Assembly: GCA_017940415.1 (NCBI GenBank)
Contig: JAGAYR010000026.1
Coordinates: 1-64,000, forward strand
From: Lachnospiraceae bacterium
Lineage (GTDB): Bacteria; Bacillota; Clostridia; Lachnospirales; Lachnospiraceae
Direction of reading: 5' to 3'
Length of the DNA stretch: 64,000 bases
Shown here in pieces: positions 40,519-50,212 of this stretch. Numbering within the stretch: position 1 is the first letter of the stretch; each line of letters begins with the position of its first letter. Below the pieces are notes generated by a model, which worked only from the letters and a program-made list of their open reading frames with translations, did no database searches and was not told the origin of the DNA. The translations under genes and the position numbers were made by a program.

Positions 40519-42786
40519 ATGAAGAAAAGTAAGGCAGCTCTTGTCATTCTTATAGTTCTGCTCCTGACTCTTGGAATAGGCTATATGGATATCTGGGGCT
40601 ACGACGGCAATGGTGCAGGAAATGCATCAGACATTAAGCTCGGACTCGATCTTGCGGGCGGAGTCAGCATCACTTATCAGGTAGTCGGAGAGGAGGCACC
40701 TTCCGATACCGATATGGCAGATACCATCTATAAGCTCCAGCAGAGAGTTGAGAGCTATTCAACAGAGGCTCAGGTATATCAGGAAGGCTCAAACAGAATT
40801 GCCATTGAGATTCCCGGTGTTTCCGATGCGGAAACCATTCTTGCTCAGCTTGGCCGTCCCGGAGCTCTCTATTTTATCGCACAGACTGATTCTCAGGGAA
40901 ATCAGAACTATCAGTCATCCTCTGTAATGAATGATGACGGAACCACCGAGCAGAAGGTCGTTCTTACCAAGACTATCGAGGAACTTGAGGCTGACGGTTC
41001 CATCGTTATCACCGGTGCCGATGTTGCTGATGCCAGAGCAGGCACGCAGCAGGACAACATGAAGAACAACCAGTATGTTGTTTCTCTTAACCTTACTCCC
41101 GAAGGATCTACCAAGTTTGCCGAGGCTACTACCAGAGCGGTAAATAACGGTTATGAGACCATCGGTATTTACTATGACGGAGAGATCATAAGTTCTCCCA
41201 GAGTTAATGAGCCTATTCTTAACGGCCAGGCTTCCATTTCCGGATCATTTACTTATGAAGAGGCAGAGATCCTTGCTTCTACCATCCGTATCGGTGGACT
41301 TAACCTTGAACTTGAAGAACTTCATTCTAAGGTTGTCGGTGCTCAGCTCGGTGTAGACGCAATCCAGACCTCACTTAAAGCCGGTGCGATCGGTCTTGCC
41401 ATCGTTGCCGCATTCATGATCGTTGTATATTTCGTTCCCGGTATTGCATCAGCTATCGCTCTTTGCTTCTATGTGGTGTTGATCGTACTTCTCCTTATCG
41501 GATTTAACGATGTACTTACCCTTACCCTTCCCGGTATCGCAGGTATCATCCTCTCCATCGGTATGGCGGTTGACGCTAACGTTGTCGTATTCGCACGTAT
41601 CAGGGAAGAGCTTGGTAAGGGTGAGAGCGTTGAGAGCGCTATCAACACCGGTTATGCAAAGGCTCTTTCAGCAATTATCGACGGAAACGTTACTACCCTT
41701 ATCGCAGCCGTAGTTCTTCTTTTCCTCGGACCTGCCAATGTTAAGGGATTTGCTCAGACTCTTGCACTCGGCATCGTTGTTTCAATGTTTACCGCACTCT
41801 TTGTTACCAAGTGGCTCATGCAGGCATTCTATGCACTCGGCCTTAAGAACGTAGCTCTCTATGGAAAGGGCAAGGAAAAGAAGCCTGTTGATTTCCTTTC
41901 CAAGAAGGCTGTATTCATTGTTTTATCTGTAGCTCTTATCGTAGCAGGCTTTGTTTTCATGGGAGTGAACAAAGCTTCAGGCAAGGGAGCCCTCAATTAC
42001 TCACTTGATTTCGTAGGCGGAACCGCTACAACCGTTGACTTCAATGAGAGCCATACTCTTCAGGATCTTACCGATAACGTAGTTCCCAAGATTGAAACTA
42101 TCACCGGAAGTAATGTTCAGGTTCAGACCGTTCAGAATACCAACGAAGTAATCTTCAAGACTTCTTCACTTGAGTCTTCCGTAAGAACCGCTCTTGAGGA
42201 TATGTTCGTCAATGATTTCGGTGTTGAGAAGACCAGCATCCAGACTGAGACTATTTCTTCAACCATCTCAAATGAGATGAAGAGAGACACCATTATCGCG
42301 GTTATCGTAGCTATCCTCTGCATGCTCGTTTACATCAGAGTAAGATTCAAGGATATCCGCTTCGGTGTCTCATCAGTACTTGCTCTTGTACACGACGTAC
42401 TCGTAGTACTTGCATTCTATGCAGCAGCAAGAGTATCCGTAAGTAACACTTTCGTAGCTTGTATGCTAACCATCGTAGGTTACTCCATCAACGCTACCAT
42501 CGTTATTTTCGACCGTGTGCGTGAGAACATGGCAAATGCAGGAAAGAGTGACGTGAAGGCTATCGTTAACAAGAGCGTTACCCAGACTCTTTCAAGAAGT
42601 ATCTTCACCTCACTGACCACCTTCGTAATGGTTGCGCTTCTGTACTTCCTGGGCGTATCCAGCATCAAGGATTTCGCACTTCCTCTTATGGTCGGTATCG
42701 GATGCGGATGCTATTCATCGGTTTGCCTTGCAGGTGCTTTCTGGATCATCCTTTCAGAGAAGTTCCCTGCTAAGAAAAAGGCGTAA
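40519..42786 (+). CDS. secDF: Fused SecDF protein-export membrane protein
   Basis: Uses the proton motive force to aid Sec-dependent protein export. The 755-residue protein is a natural SecD-SecF fusion. SecD (1-450) has LGLDLAGGVSITYQV at the start, the P1 head region and the helix GIILSIGMAVDANVVVFARIREEL with the conserved Asp. SecF (about 460-755) has the matching LVHDVLVVLAFYA and TIVGYSINATIVIFDRVREN motifs. About twelve membrane helices. Monocistronic, with its own promoter and terminator. Confidence 0.96.
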   Translation: MKKSKAALVILIVLLLTLGIGYMDIWGYDGNGAGNASDIKLGLDLAGGVSITYQVVGEEAPSDTDMADTIYKLQQRVESYSTEAQVYQEGSNRIAIEIPGVSDAETILAQLGRPGALYFIAQTDSQGNQNYQSSSVMNDDGTTEQKVVLTKTIEELEADGSIVITGADVADARAGTQQDNMKNNQYVVSLNLTPEGSTKFAEATTRAVNNGYETIGIYYDGEIISSPRVNEPILNGQASISGSFTYEEAEILASTIRIGGLNLELEELHSKVVGAQLGVDAIQTSLKAGAIGLAIVAAFMIVVYFVPGIASAIALCFYVVLIVLLLIGFNDVLTLTLPGIAGIILSIGMAVDANVVVFARIREELGKGESVESAINTGYAKALSAIIDGNVTTLIAAVVLLFLGPANVKGFAQTLALGIVVSMFTALFVTKWLMQAFYALGLKNVALYGKGKEKKPVDFLSKKAVFIVLSVALIVAGFVFMGVNKASGKGALNYSLDFVGGTATTVDFNESHTLQDLTDNVVPKIETITGSNVQVQTVQNTNEVIFKTSSLESSVRTALEDMFVNDFGVEKTSIQTETISSTISNEMKRDTIIAVIVAILCMLVYIRVRFKDIRFGVSSVLALVHDVLVVLAFYAAARVSVSNTFVACMLTIVGYSINATIVIFDRVRENMANAGKSDVKAIVNKSVTQTLSRSIFTSLTTFVMVALLYFLGVSSIKDFALPLMVGIGCGCYSSVCLAGAFWIILSEKFPAKKKA

Positions 42787-42806
42787 ACTGAAAACTATAT
42801 ATGTTA

Positions 42807-42838
42807 ACAGGGGTGTACTTACACCCCTGTATTTTTTT
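42807..42838 (+). terminator. Terminator after secDF
   Basis: ACAGGGGTGTA (42807-42817) pairs perfectly with TACACCCCTGT (42820-42830), then ATTTTTTT. Confidence 0.95.
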
Positions 42839-42858
42839 AGATGACAGTGGGGACGCTA
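42839..42858 (+). repeat. Left inverted half-element bracketing TIGR04076-recJ
   Basis: AGATGACAGTGGGGACGCTA is a half-element of the GACGC subfamily. Its reverse complement recurs at 44908-44927 with 18 of 20 matches. It lies immediately before the ribosome site of the TIGR04076 gene. Confidence 0.85.
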
Positions 42859-42877
42859 TCATCTTGGAGGTTTTTAA

Positions 42878-43132
42878 ATGAGTTATACAGATAATAAAGT
42901 CAAAGTAACCGTAATTGAGAGTCATTGTCCAAAATATAACCCCGGGGATGTTATACGATTTAACGGAGCCGAGCTTGATAAGGAAAACAGTGACAGAGTA
43001 TGCATGGTTGCCATGCAGGCCATATATCCCTTTATATATGCATTCAGAAGGGGCGGGAATCTTAAAAACGGTCCTTATCAGTGTACTGATTGCGGTGAAA
43101 CGGTTATATTTAATATAGAAATCGATTCTTAA
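42878..43132 (+). CDS. TIGR04076-like small cysteine-containing protein
   Basis: The 84-residue protein (VKVTVIESHCPKYNPGDVIRF, VCMVAMQAIYPFIYAFRRGG, then CTDCGETVIFNI) matches the layout of the TIGR04076 family: an early Cys, GD, a central Cys-x-x-A-x-x-A-x-YP segment and a late Cys pair. The family function is unknown; the cysteines suggest metal or cluster binding. Strong ribosome site TTGGAGG at 42865. It lies 17 nt before recJ inside a segment bracketed by inverted half-elements. Confidence 0.75.
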   Translation: MSYTDNKVKVTVIESHCPKYNPGDVIRFNGAELDKENSDRVCMVAMQAIYPFIYAFRRGGNLKNGPYQCTDCGETVIFNIEIDS

Positions 43133-43149
43133 GATGGAATAACTTTACG

Positions 43150-44910
43150 ATGGAAAAATGGATTGAGATAAGAAAAAGCGGAAATTTTGCCGAGTGGGGT
43201 AAAGAACTGGGCATTGATCCGTTGTGCGCCAGGGTTATCAGAAACAGGGGCGCCGAGACAATAGAAGAGGCAAGGGATTATCTGGAAGGTGATCTGAGCC
43301 TTCTCCACGATCCTTTTTTGCTTCCTGACATGGATAAAGCGGCTGACGGTCTTCTTGAAGCCATAGACGCGGGAGTCAAGATTCGGGTTGTGGGTGACTA
43401 TGATGTGGACGGCGTAACTTCAACTTATATCCTGGTAAAGGGACTTTCGGCCTGCGGGGCTGATGTAAGTTATGCCATTCCCCACAGACTCAAGGACGGA
43501 TACGGAATCAATGATGATATCGTAAGGGATGCCGCAGATGACGGAACAGGTCTCATAATCACCTGTGATAACGGAATTGCTGCGGCTTCTCAGGTAGCTC
43601 TTGCCTATGAACTTGGCATGAAAGTTATTGTAACCGACCATCATCAGGTGCCTTTTACCGAAGAAGACGGTCTGAAAAAAGAAATCCTTCCTCAGTGTAT
43701 GGCTGTTGTGGATCCTCACAGAGAAGGAAGCGTATACCCTTATAGGGGCATATGCGGAGCCATGGTAGCTTATAAGGTTCTGATGGCTCTTCAGTGCGTA
43801 AGACCTTCCGAGAAGCTGGAGAAGGTTATTGATGAAGCGGTTCAGTTTGCCGCTTTGGGAACTGCCTGTGATGTCATGGATCTGTGCGATGAAAACCGCA
43901 TTGTGGTCAAAGAAGGCCTCAGAAAAATGGCACATACTGAAAATAAAGGCCTTAAAGCACTTATGACCGCAAACAGCTTAAATGATTCGAAGCTGTCAGC
44001 ATATTCTCTTTCTTTTGTAATAGGTCCTTGTATCAATTCAACAGGCAGGCTTGAGAGCGCGGCTGAATCCGTAGGTCTTCTTTTGTCAGATGATTATGAT
44101 GCATGCCTTAAGACGGCGCAGGAGATCAGGCAGTTAAATGATCTTCGCAAGAACATGACCACAGAGGGCGTTAAAAAGGCTCTTGAGATCATGGAAAATG
44201 AAAATATGACGGAGAAGAAGATTCTGGTGATCTATCTTCCCGATTCTCATGAGAGTATCGCAGGTCTGGTTGCGGGTAAGATAAAAGAAAGATTCAACCG
44301 CCCGGTACTTGTCGTAACTAAGGGAGAGGAGGGGCTTAAAGGTTCCGGAAGATCCATTCCCGCATATAACATGTTTGAGAAGATGTCCGAGGTTAAGGAA
44401 CTCTTCACCAAGTTCGGAGGCCATGCAATGGCTGCCGGATTTTCATTGGAAGAAGAAAATCTCGGTGCCTTGTCGGATAAGCTTAACGAAAAGGCTGCTT
44501 TAACCGATGATGATCTGTTAAAAGAGGTCAGGTTCGATGCCTGTGTTCCACTAGATTACATCTCCACCGGGCTTATAAGGGATCTGGAGAAACTGGAACC
44601 GGTGGGCAGTGCCAATCCCGGTGCCATGTTTGCCTGGAAGGATGTGGAGATAAGATCTGCTTCCAGAATGGGTAAGGATGGACAGTACGGCAGGCTTACT
44701 GCATATTGCAACGGAAGAAGTTTTAAACTCATAAGTTTCGGTGATATGAATGTGTTTGATTCCTATATTGATTCAAAATACGGCCCGGGTACCGCTGCGG
44801 CTCTGTATGATGGTAAAGGCAGTATAAAGCTGGATATCTGTTACGAGCCGGGCATTAACGAATATAAAGGAAATGAATACGTAGACTTTAAATTAAAGTA
44901 TTACATGTAG
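43150..44910 (+). CDS. recJ: Single-stranded-DNA-specific exonuclease RecJ
   Basis: A 5'-3' ssDNA exonuclease for recombination and mismatch repair. The 586-residue protein has the DHH metal motifs VGDYDVDGVTS, LIITCDNGIAA, VTDHHQVP and VVDPH, the DHHA1 motif GSGRSIPAYNM...KFGGHAMAAGFSL, and the OB-fold tail. The length fits the short Firmicutes form. The TAG stop lies within the right inverted half-element. It is co-transcribed with the TIGR04076 gene. No recJ-associated apt or relA is adjacent; those sit at 9.5-12.4 kb. Confidence 0.95.
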   Translation: MEKWIEIRKSGNFAEWGKELGIDPLCARVIRNRGAETIEEARDYLEGDLSLLHDPFLLPDMDKAADGLLEAIDAGVKIRVVGDYDVDGVTSTYILVKGLSACGADVSYAIPHRLKDGYGINDDIVRDAADDGTGLIITCDNGIAAASQVALAYELGMKVIVTDHHQVPFTEEDGLKKEILPQCMAVVDPHREGSVYPYRGICGAMVAYKVLMALQCVRPSEKLEKVIDEAVQFAALGTACDVMDLCDENRIVVKEGLRKMAHTENKGLKALMTANSLNDSKLSAYSLSFVIGPCINSTGRLESAAESVGLLLSDDYDACLKTAQEIRQLNDLRKNMTTEGVKKALEIMENENMTEKKILVIYLPDSHESIAGLVAGKIKERFNRPVLVVTKGEEGLKGSGRSIPAYNMFEKMSEVKELFTKFGGHAMAAGFSLEEENLGALSDKLNEKAALTDDDLLKEVRFDACVPLDYISTGLIRDLEKLEPVGSANPGAMFAWKDVEIRSASRMGKDGQYGRLTAYCNGRSFKLISFGDMNVFDSYIDSKYGPGTAAALYDGKGSIKLDICYEPGINEYKGNEYVDFKLKYYM

Positions 44911-44927
44911 CGTCCCCGGTGTCATCT
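44908..44927 (-). repeat. Right inverted half-element bracketing TIGR04076-recJ
   Basis: The reverse complement reads AGATGACACCGGGGACGCTA, differing from the left copy at 42839 by two adjacent bases. It begins with the recJ stop codon. Confidence 0.85.
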
Positions 44928-44929
44928 TT

Positions 44930-45118
44930 AAAACACTAAATATTGTGGCATTTATACGTCTATATAGCATATCTATATAGGAAACTAATAAATTATTAAT
45001 AGTTTCTTAATTGATTTTATTTTTATTTAGGGATTCGGACACATTTTTGACATATTTATCCTTTAATATCTATATCAAGATAACTAATAAGAGTTAGTTA
45101 TTCTCCCCCCTCATAAGA
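44930..45118. other. AT-rich intergenic region with palindromes
   Basis: No gene is seen. It holds a direct repeat of TCTATATAG near 44960, an inverted repeat AACTAA/TTAGTT (45082-45099) and a TTGACA at 45047-45052 with only a weak -10 box. Its composition is clearly more AT-rich than the flanking genes. Confidence 0.5.
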
Positions 45119-45159
45119 AACGAAAAAGAGCTGCGGTAATCCCGGAGCTCTTTTTCGTT
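45119..45159. terminator. Terminator before priA operon
   Basis: AACGAAAAAGAGCT pairs perfectly with AGCTCTTTTTCGTT (ending 45159) around a 13-nt loop. It is functional in either direction. Confidence 0.85.
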
Positions 45160-45170
45160 GTAGAGGACAG

Positions 45171-45179
45171 TGGTATAAT
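45171..45179 (+). promoter_or_regulatory. Extended -10 promoter of the priA operon
   Basis: TGG + TATAAT (45174-45179) is a consensus extended -10 element; no clear -35 box. Predicted start near 45186, just before GGAG at 45189. Confidence 0.6.
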
Positions 45180-45200
45180 TAAAGCCACGGAGATAAAGAT

Positions 45201-47432
45201 TTGATTCAAGGTTCAATGTTTGCCGATGTCATCATAGACATTAGTATTGATAAACTGGACAGGCCTTTTACTTACCGGATACCTGATAGGTTATCCGGTA
45301 TTATTTGCGTGGGAAGCAGGGTAAGGATACCTTTCGGCGGCGGAAATAAAGAGAAGAAGGGTTATGTTACCGCTCTTAAGGACAGATGTGATCTGGAAGA
45401 TTCCAAGATAAAGGATATCCTGGGACTGGTTGACGGCAGTATCAGCGCCGAGGAGAGAAGTTTCGAGATAGCTGCCTACATTAAAGATACATACGGCGGA
45501 ACACTTTCACAGGCTCTTAAAGCCGTAATCCCTGTTAAAGCCAAGGTAAAGCCCGTGGAGCACAAGACTCTTGTCAGGAAGATGCCTGTAGATGAGCTCA
45601 AAGCTCTTGCGGATGAAGCATTCAGGCTTAAGAGAACGGCCAAGGAAAGACTTCTCAGAGCGCTTATTGAAGACGAGCGCATACCGGTTTCTTTTGTAAC
45701 AAGGCAGTTAAATGTATCCGGTTCTACGGTTAATTCCATTATCAAATGCGGTGCAGCTACTCTGGAAAGCGATACAGAATACAGAAAGCCCACGGTATCT
45801 GAGATCCAAAACAGCAAATCCATCAGCCTGAATTCCGAACAGGAGACGGTTGTAAATGCCATCGGTGAGGATATGGATGCCGGTAAGGCGGGAACATATC
45901 TGATCCACGGTATTACGGGGAGCGGTAAGACGGAAGTCTACCTGAGACTTGCCGAAAAGACCGTGTTAAATAAAAAACAGGTGATATTCTTAATACCTGA
46001 AATTGCCCTCACATACCAGACTCTTGCAAGATTTTATTCAAAATTCGGCGACAGAGTCAGCGTTTTGAATTCTTCCATGTCATCCGGAGAGAAATTTGAC
46101 CAGTGTGAAAGGGCTAAAGCGGGGGATATAGATATTATAATAGGCCCCAGGTCGGCGCTTTTTACTCCCTTTAATGATATAGGGCTCATCATAATGGACG
46201 AAGAGCATGAGCCCAGCTATAAATCCGAGAATACTCCCAAGTATCACGCGAGAGAGGTTGCCCGTAAGATATGTGAGCTTTCCGGAGCGGCTCTTGTCAT
46301 GGGATCTGCAACACCTTCCCTTGAGTCCTATTACAGGGCTGAAAGAGGTGATATCCGCCTTTTTGAATTAAAAGAAAGAGCAAGCGGAGGATCGCTTCCT
46401 CAGACCGAGATAATCGATCTTAGGGCGGAACTGACTTCAGGGAACAGATCCATGTTCTCAAGACGGCTTAAGACCCTAATGGATGAGGCGATAACGTCCG
46501 GTGACCAGATTATGCTCTTTTTGAACAGAAGGGGCTTTTCGGGTCAGTTATCCTGCAGGGAATGCGGCAAGGTGGTGAAATGTACCCATTGTGACGTTCC
46601 CATGTCTGTTCATACGGGAAATAAGCTTATCTGTCACTATTGCGGTGATACGGCTCCAAAGCCTTCCTTATGTCCTTCATGCGGCTCCAAATATCTGGCA
46701 GCCATCAAGGCAGGTACAGAGGCAGTTGAAGAACGGATAAACAAGATGTATCCGAATGTCAAAACCTTACGTATGGACAAGGATACCACCTCAGCGAAGG
46801 GTTCATATGATAAGATACTGTCTTCTTTTGCCGAAGGCGAAGCTCAGATTCTTATAGGAACCCAGATGATAGTGAAGGGACATGACTTCCCAAATGTTAC
46901 CTTGGTAGGTATTCTGGCTGCGGATCTGTCACTTGGAGTACCTGATTACAGAGCATCCGAGAGGACTTTCCAGCTTCTGACCCAGGCCTGCGGAAGAGCG
47001 GGAAGAGGAGAAAAGCCAGGATATTCCATAATTCAGACTTATCAGCCCGAGCATTATGCGATACTGACATCTGCAGCTCAGGATTATAAGAAGTTTTATG
47101 ATGAGGAGATGGCTTACAGGGAAACTGCCGGCTATCCCCCTGCGGTACATATGCTGGCAATACAGCTTTTCGGTCCCGATGAGAAGAAGACTTCAAGCCT
47201 TGCCCTTGAGCTTAGTGATGTGATAAAGTCTAAAGGTGCGAACCGTATTCTGGGACCTGCTCCTGCCAATATCGGAAAGGTCATGGATTACTACAGGTTC
47301 GTAATTTATATCAAGAATGCGGATATGGATGAACTGACTTCAGTGAGAAATGTTTGTGAGGAATTTCTAACAAACAAAATCATGAATCAGATGTATGTAC
47401 AGTTCGATCTCGACCCGCTAAACCTCATATAG
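45201..47432 (+). CDS. priA: Primosomal protein N' (replication restart helicase)
   Basis: Restarts stalled replication forks. The 743-residue protein has a 3'-DNA-binding domain (FADVIIDISIDKLDRPFTYRIP), helicase motifs (Walker A GITGSGKTEVYL, Walker B IIMDEEHEPSYKSE, GSATPSLESY) and an eight-Cys zinc domain (CRECGKVVKCTHCDVPM, CHYCGD, CPSCGS) between the helicase lobes. The TTG start at 45201 is 8 nt after GGAG; an internal ATG at 45216 is a possible alternative. It is first of an operon running to rsgA, as in many Firmicutes. Confidence 0.96.
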   Translation: MIQGSMFADVIIDISIDKLDRPFTYRIPDRLSGIICVGSRVRIPFGGGNKEKKGYVTALKDRCDLEDSKIKDILGLVDGSISAEERSFEIAAYIKDTYGGTLSQALKAVIPVKAKVKPVEHKTLVRKMPVDELKALADEAFRLKRTAKERLLRALIEDERIPVSFVTRQLNVSGSTVNSIIKCGAATLESDTEYRKPTVSEIQNSKSISLNSEQETVVNAIGEDMDAGKAGTYLIHGITGSGKTEVYLRLAEKTVLNKKQVIFLIPEIALTYQTLARFYSKFGDRVSVLNSSMSSGEKFDQCERAKAGDIDIIIGPRSALFTPFNDIGLIIMDEEHEPSYKSENTPKYHAREVARKICELSGAALVMGSATPSLESYYRAERGDIRLFELKERASGGSLPQTEIIDLRAELTSGNRSMFSRRLKTLMDEAITSGDQIMLFLNRRGFSGQLSCRECGKVVKCTHCDVPMSVHTGNKLICHYCGDTAPKPSLCPSCGSKYLAAIKAGTEAVEERINKMYPNVKTLRMDKDTTSAKGSYDKILSSFAEGEAQILIGTQMIVKGHDFPNVTLVGILAADLSLGVPDYRASERTFQLLTQACGRAGRGEKPGYSIIQTYQPEHYAILTSAAQDYKKFYDEEMAYRETAGYPPAVHMLAIQLFGPDEKKTSSLALELSDVIKSKGANRILGPAPANIGKVMDYYRFVIYIKNADMDELTSVRNVCEEFLTNKIMNQMYVQFDLDPLNLI

Positions 47433-47447
47433 AAAGAAGGATATATT

Positions 47448-47957
47448 ATGGCACTCAGAAACATCAGAGAATTCGGCGACCCCGTACTCAACAAGGTCTG
47501 CCTTCCCATCAAGGAGATGACGGACAGAAACAGAGAACTTATCAATGATATGTTCGAAACCATGTATGAAGCTAACGGTGTCGGACTTGCGGCTCCTCAG
47601 GTAGGAGTTTTGAAGAGAGTATTTGTAATCGACGTAACCGGAGAAGATCCTCTTGTATTCATCAATCCCGAGATTACCGAAGCAAGCGGTACCCAGACCG
47701 GATACGAAGGATGTCTGAGTCTCCCCGGTAAGACCGGAACCGTCACCAGACCTCAGAAGGTTAAAGCAAAGGCTTTGGATATTGATATGAAGCCTTTTGA
47801 GATTGAGGCTGAGGATCTTCTTGCAAGAGCTATCTGCCACGAATATGACCACCTCGAAGGTCACCTTTATACCGAAAAGCTTGAAGGCGAGCTTCTCGAT
47901 AACGAAGCTCTAATGGACGAAGAGAATGAAGATGACGAAGCAGGAGAGGAAGAATAA
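47448..47957 (+). CDS. def: Peptide deformylase
   Basis: Removes the formyl group from nascent proteins. The 169-residue metalloenzyme has all three motifs: GVGLAAPQVG, EGCLSLPG (metal Cys) and HEYDHLEG (HExxH). The acidic tail is short. It lies 15 nt after priA and 3 nt before fmt, matching the classical def-fmt pair that balances formylation and deformylation. Confidence 0.97.
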   Translation: MALRNIREFGDPVLNKVCLPIKEMTDRNRELINDMFETMYEANGVGLAAPQVGVLKRVFVIDVTGEDPLVFINPEITEASGTQTGYEGCLSLPGKTGTVTRPQKVKAKALDIDMKPFEIEAEDLLARAICHEYDHLEGHLYTEKLEGELLDNEALMDEENEDDEAGEEE

Positions 47958-47960
47958 TCC

Positions 47961-48884
47961 ATGAAGATTCTTTTTATGGGTACGCCGGATTTTGCGGCCG
48001 GCAGTTTAAAGAGCCTGATAGATGCAGGATATGAAATAACAGCTGTTGTTACGCAGCCCGACAGACCCAAAGGGCGCAGCGGACAGCCTGTTTTTTCGCC
48101 TGTTAAGGAAGTTGCAGTTGCAGCAGGAATTCCCGTTCTTCAGCCCGTAAGGATCAAAAATCCCGAAGAGACGGCCAAGCTTCTTGAATACCCTGCGGAT
48201 ATATATGTCATTGCAGCGTTCGGTCAGATCCTTTCCAAAGAAATCCTGGACCAGCCCCGTCTCGGATGCATTAATGTTCATGCATCGCTTCTTCCCCGTT
48301 ACAGAGGTGCTTCCCCCATTCAGAGAGTTATCTTAGACGGTGAAAAAGAGACCGGTATTACCATTATGCAGATGAATGAGGGACTTGATACCGGCGACAT
48401 CCTTTATAAAAAGAGTCTTGAACTTGCACCCGATGAAACTTTCGAAACTCTTCACGACAGACTTATGAACCTTGGAGGAGAGGCCCTTCTCGAGGCTCTT
48501 CCTCTCATTGAAAAAGGAGAAATAACGCCTGTTGTTCAAGACGACTCCTTAAGTAACTATGCTCCTCTTATCAAAAAAGAGGACGGTAAGATAGATTGGA
48601 GAAAATCCTCTTCTCAGCTCTATGCTCAGGTGCGTGCATTTAATCCCTGGCCCGGAGCATTCACACGCCTTGAGGGAAAAGTTCTCAAGATCTGGGGTGC
48701 GGAACCTGCAGAGGGAAAAGGTAATCCCGGTGAAGTCATTTCTGTTGATAAGAAATCCTTCACCGTTGCCTGCGGAGATGGAGCTCTGAAGATCGTAAGC
48801 CTTCAGCCCGAAGGCAAGAAGAAGATGGATACGGCTTCGTTCCTCCTCGGAAATAAGATCGAATCCGGAATCAGGTTAGGCTAA
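47961..48884 (+). CDS. fmt: Methionyl-tRNA formyltransferase
   Basis: Formylates initiator Met-tRNA using 10-formyl-THF. The 307-residue protein has the start MKILFMGTPDFAAGSLKSL, the catalytic segment INVHASLLPRYRGASPIQ (Asn-His) and the family GITIMQMNEGLDTGDIL. The C-terminal tRNA-binding domain begins near residue 205. The last base of its stop is shared with the ATG of rsmB. Confidence 0.97.
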   Translation: MKILFMGTPDFAAGSLKSLIDAGYEITAVVTQPDRPKGRSGQPVFSPVKEVAVAAGIPVLQPVRIKNPEETAKLLEYPADIYVIAAFGQILSKEILDQPRLGCINVHASLLPRYRGASPIQRVILDGEKETGITIMQMNEGLDTGDILYKKSLELAPDETFETLHDRLMNLGGEALLEALPLIEKGEITPVVQDDSLSNYAPLIKKEDGKIDWRKSSSQLYAQVRAFNPWPGAFTRLEGKVLKIWGAEPAEGKGNPGEVISVDKKSFTVACGDGALKIVSLQPEGKKKMDTASFLLGNKIESGIRLG

Positions 48885-50212
48885 TGGATAATATAAGAGG
48901 TATTGCCCTTGATGCTCTTCTCGAAGCGGAAAGCTCAGGCCGAGCATCATCGGGCATCATTACCGACATACTAAATAAATATGATTATCTGGACCAGCGG
49001 GATAAGGCGTTTATCAAGCTCCTGTTTGAAGGAGTTACCGAGCGCCGCATAACGCTGGACTTTCTTTTGGATAAAAGATCATCCGTCAAAATTCGTAAGA
49101 TGAAACCTGTCATAAGAAATATACTGAGAATGGGTTATTACCAGATGCTTTTTACCGATTCTCCTTCCTATGCCGTATGCAAGGAATCGGTGAATCTTGC
49201 AGGCAAAAGAGGCTTCAAAGGCCTGGGCGGATTCGTCAACGGTGTCCTTAGAAACTTTGCCAGGGAGACTGAAGCTCTCGCAAAAGAAAACAAGGTCGTC
49301 TTAGAAAACCTTCTTCCTAAGAAGGGGGAGATCGATAACATTAAATATCTGAGCATATGTTATTCAATACCGGAAGTTATCATATCAATCATTATGAAGG
49401 ACTACGGTGAGAGAACAGAGAGTATTTTATCCGCCATGTCAGGAACCAAACCTGTATCATTAAGGTTCAGATCTTACATGAGCGAAGATGAGATATCGAA
49501 AGTTATTAAAACTATGGAAGAATCGGGCGTTATTCTTAAACGAGACCCCGACATACCCTTTGTTTACAGAGCATCCAAAACAGGAGACGTAAGAAAACTT
49601 CCCGGATACGAGGAAGGGCTTTTCTATATTCAGGATGTGAGTTCAATAAAAGCTGTTATTTCATTAGGCATCCAAAAAGGGGAGAAGATTTTGGATTGCT
49701 GCGCGGCCCCCGGAGGAAAAAGTATCCTGGCTTCCGAATTCACGGGAGACGAAGGTTCGGTAACTTCCTGTGATATTTCTGAAGAAAAAGCAGACCTCAT
49801 CAGAGACAATTATGAAAGACTGGACTGTAAGAATACAACCGTTATGGTAAAGGATGCATCTGTGAACGATCCTTCCTTTAATGAAGGATTTGATACGGTC
49901 ATTCTGGATGTTCCCTGCAGCGGTCTCGGAATCATGGGTAAGAAAAGGGATATCAAATATAATCTTACCGAAGAGGGACTTTCGTCTCTGGACGAACTCC
50001 AGAAGAAGATAATTGATTCCTGTGTTCCTTATGTCAAAAAGGGCGGTAAGTTAATGTATTCCACCTGTACTTTAAGGAAAGCAGAGAATGAAGAACGTGT
50101 GTTATACATAACTGAAAAACACGGTTTTGAAGTAGTTAACGGTCCCGTTACTTTGCTTCCGGATGAAGCTGAGCAGGACGGATTTTTCTATTGTATTCTC
50201 AGAAAAAAATGA
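48884..50212 (+). CDS. rsmB: 16S rRNA (cytosine-967-C5)-methyltransferase
   Basis: Methylates C967 of 16S rRNA. The 442-residue protein has an N-terminal NusB-like RNA-binding domain (residues 1-140; LDQRDKAFIKLLFEGVTERRITLD) and a C-terminal Rossmann domain with the SAM motif ILDCCAAPGGKS, the catalytic-Cys motif LDVPCSGLG and the other Cys in MYSTCTL. Overlaps fmt by 1 nt and rlmN by 4 nt. Confidence 0.95.
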   Translation: MDNIRGIALDALLEAESSGRASSGIITDILNKYDYLDQRDKAFIKLLFEGVTERRITLDFLLDKRSSVKIRKMKPVIRNILRMGYYQMLFTDSPSYAVCKESVNLAGKRGFKGLGGFVNGVLRNFARETEALAKENKVVLENLLPKKGEIDNIKYLSICYSIPEVIISIIMKDYGERTESILSAMSGTKPVSLRFRSYMSEDEISKVIKTMEESGVILKRDPDIPFVYRASKTGDVRKLPGYEEGLFYIQDVSSIKAVISLGIQKGEKILDCCAAPGGKSILASEFTGDEGSVTSCDISEEKADLIRDNYERLDCKNTTVMVKDASVNDPSFNEGFDTVILDVPCSGLGIMGKKRDIKYNLTEEGLSSLDELQKKIIDSCVPYVKKGGKLMYSTCTLRKAENEERVLYITEKHGFEVVNGPVTLLPDEAEQDGFFYCILRKK

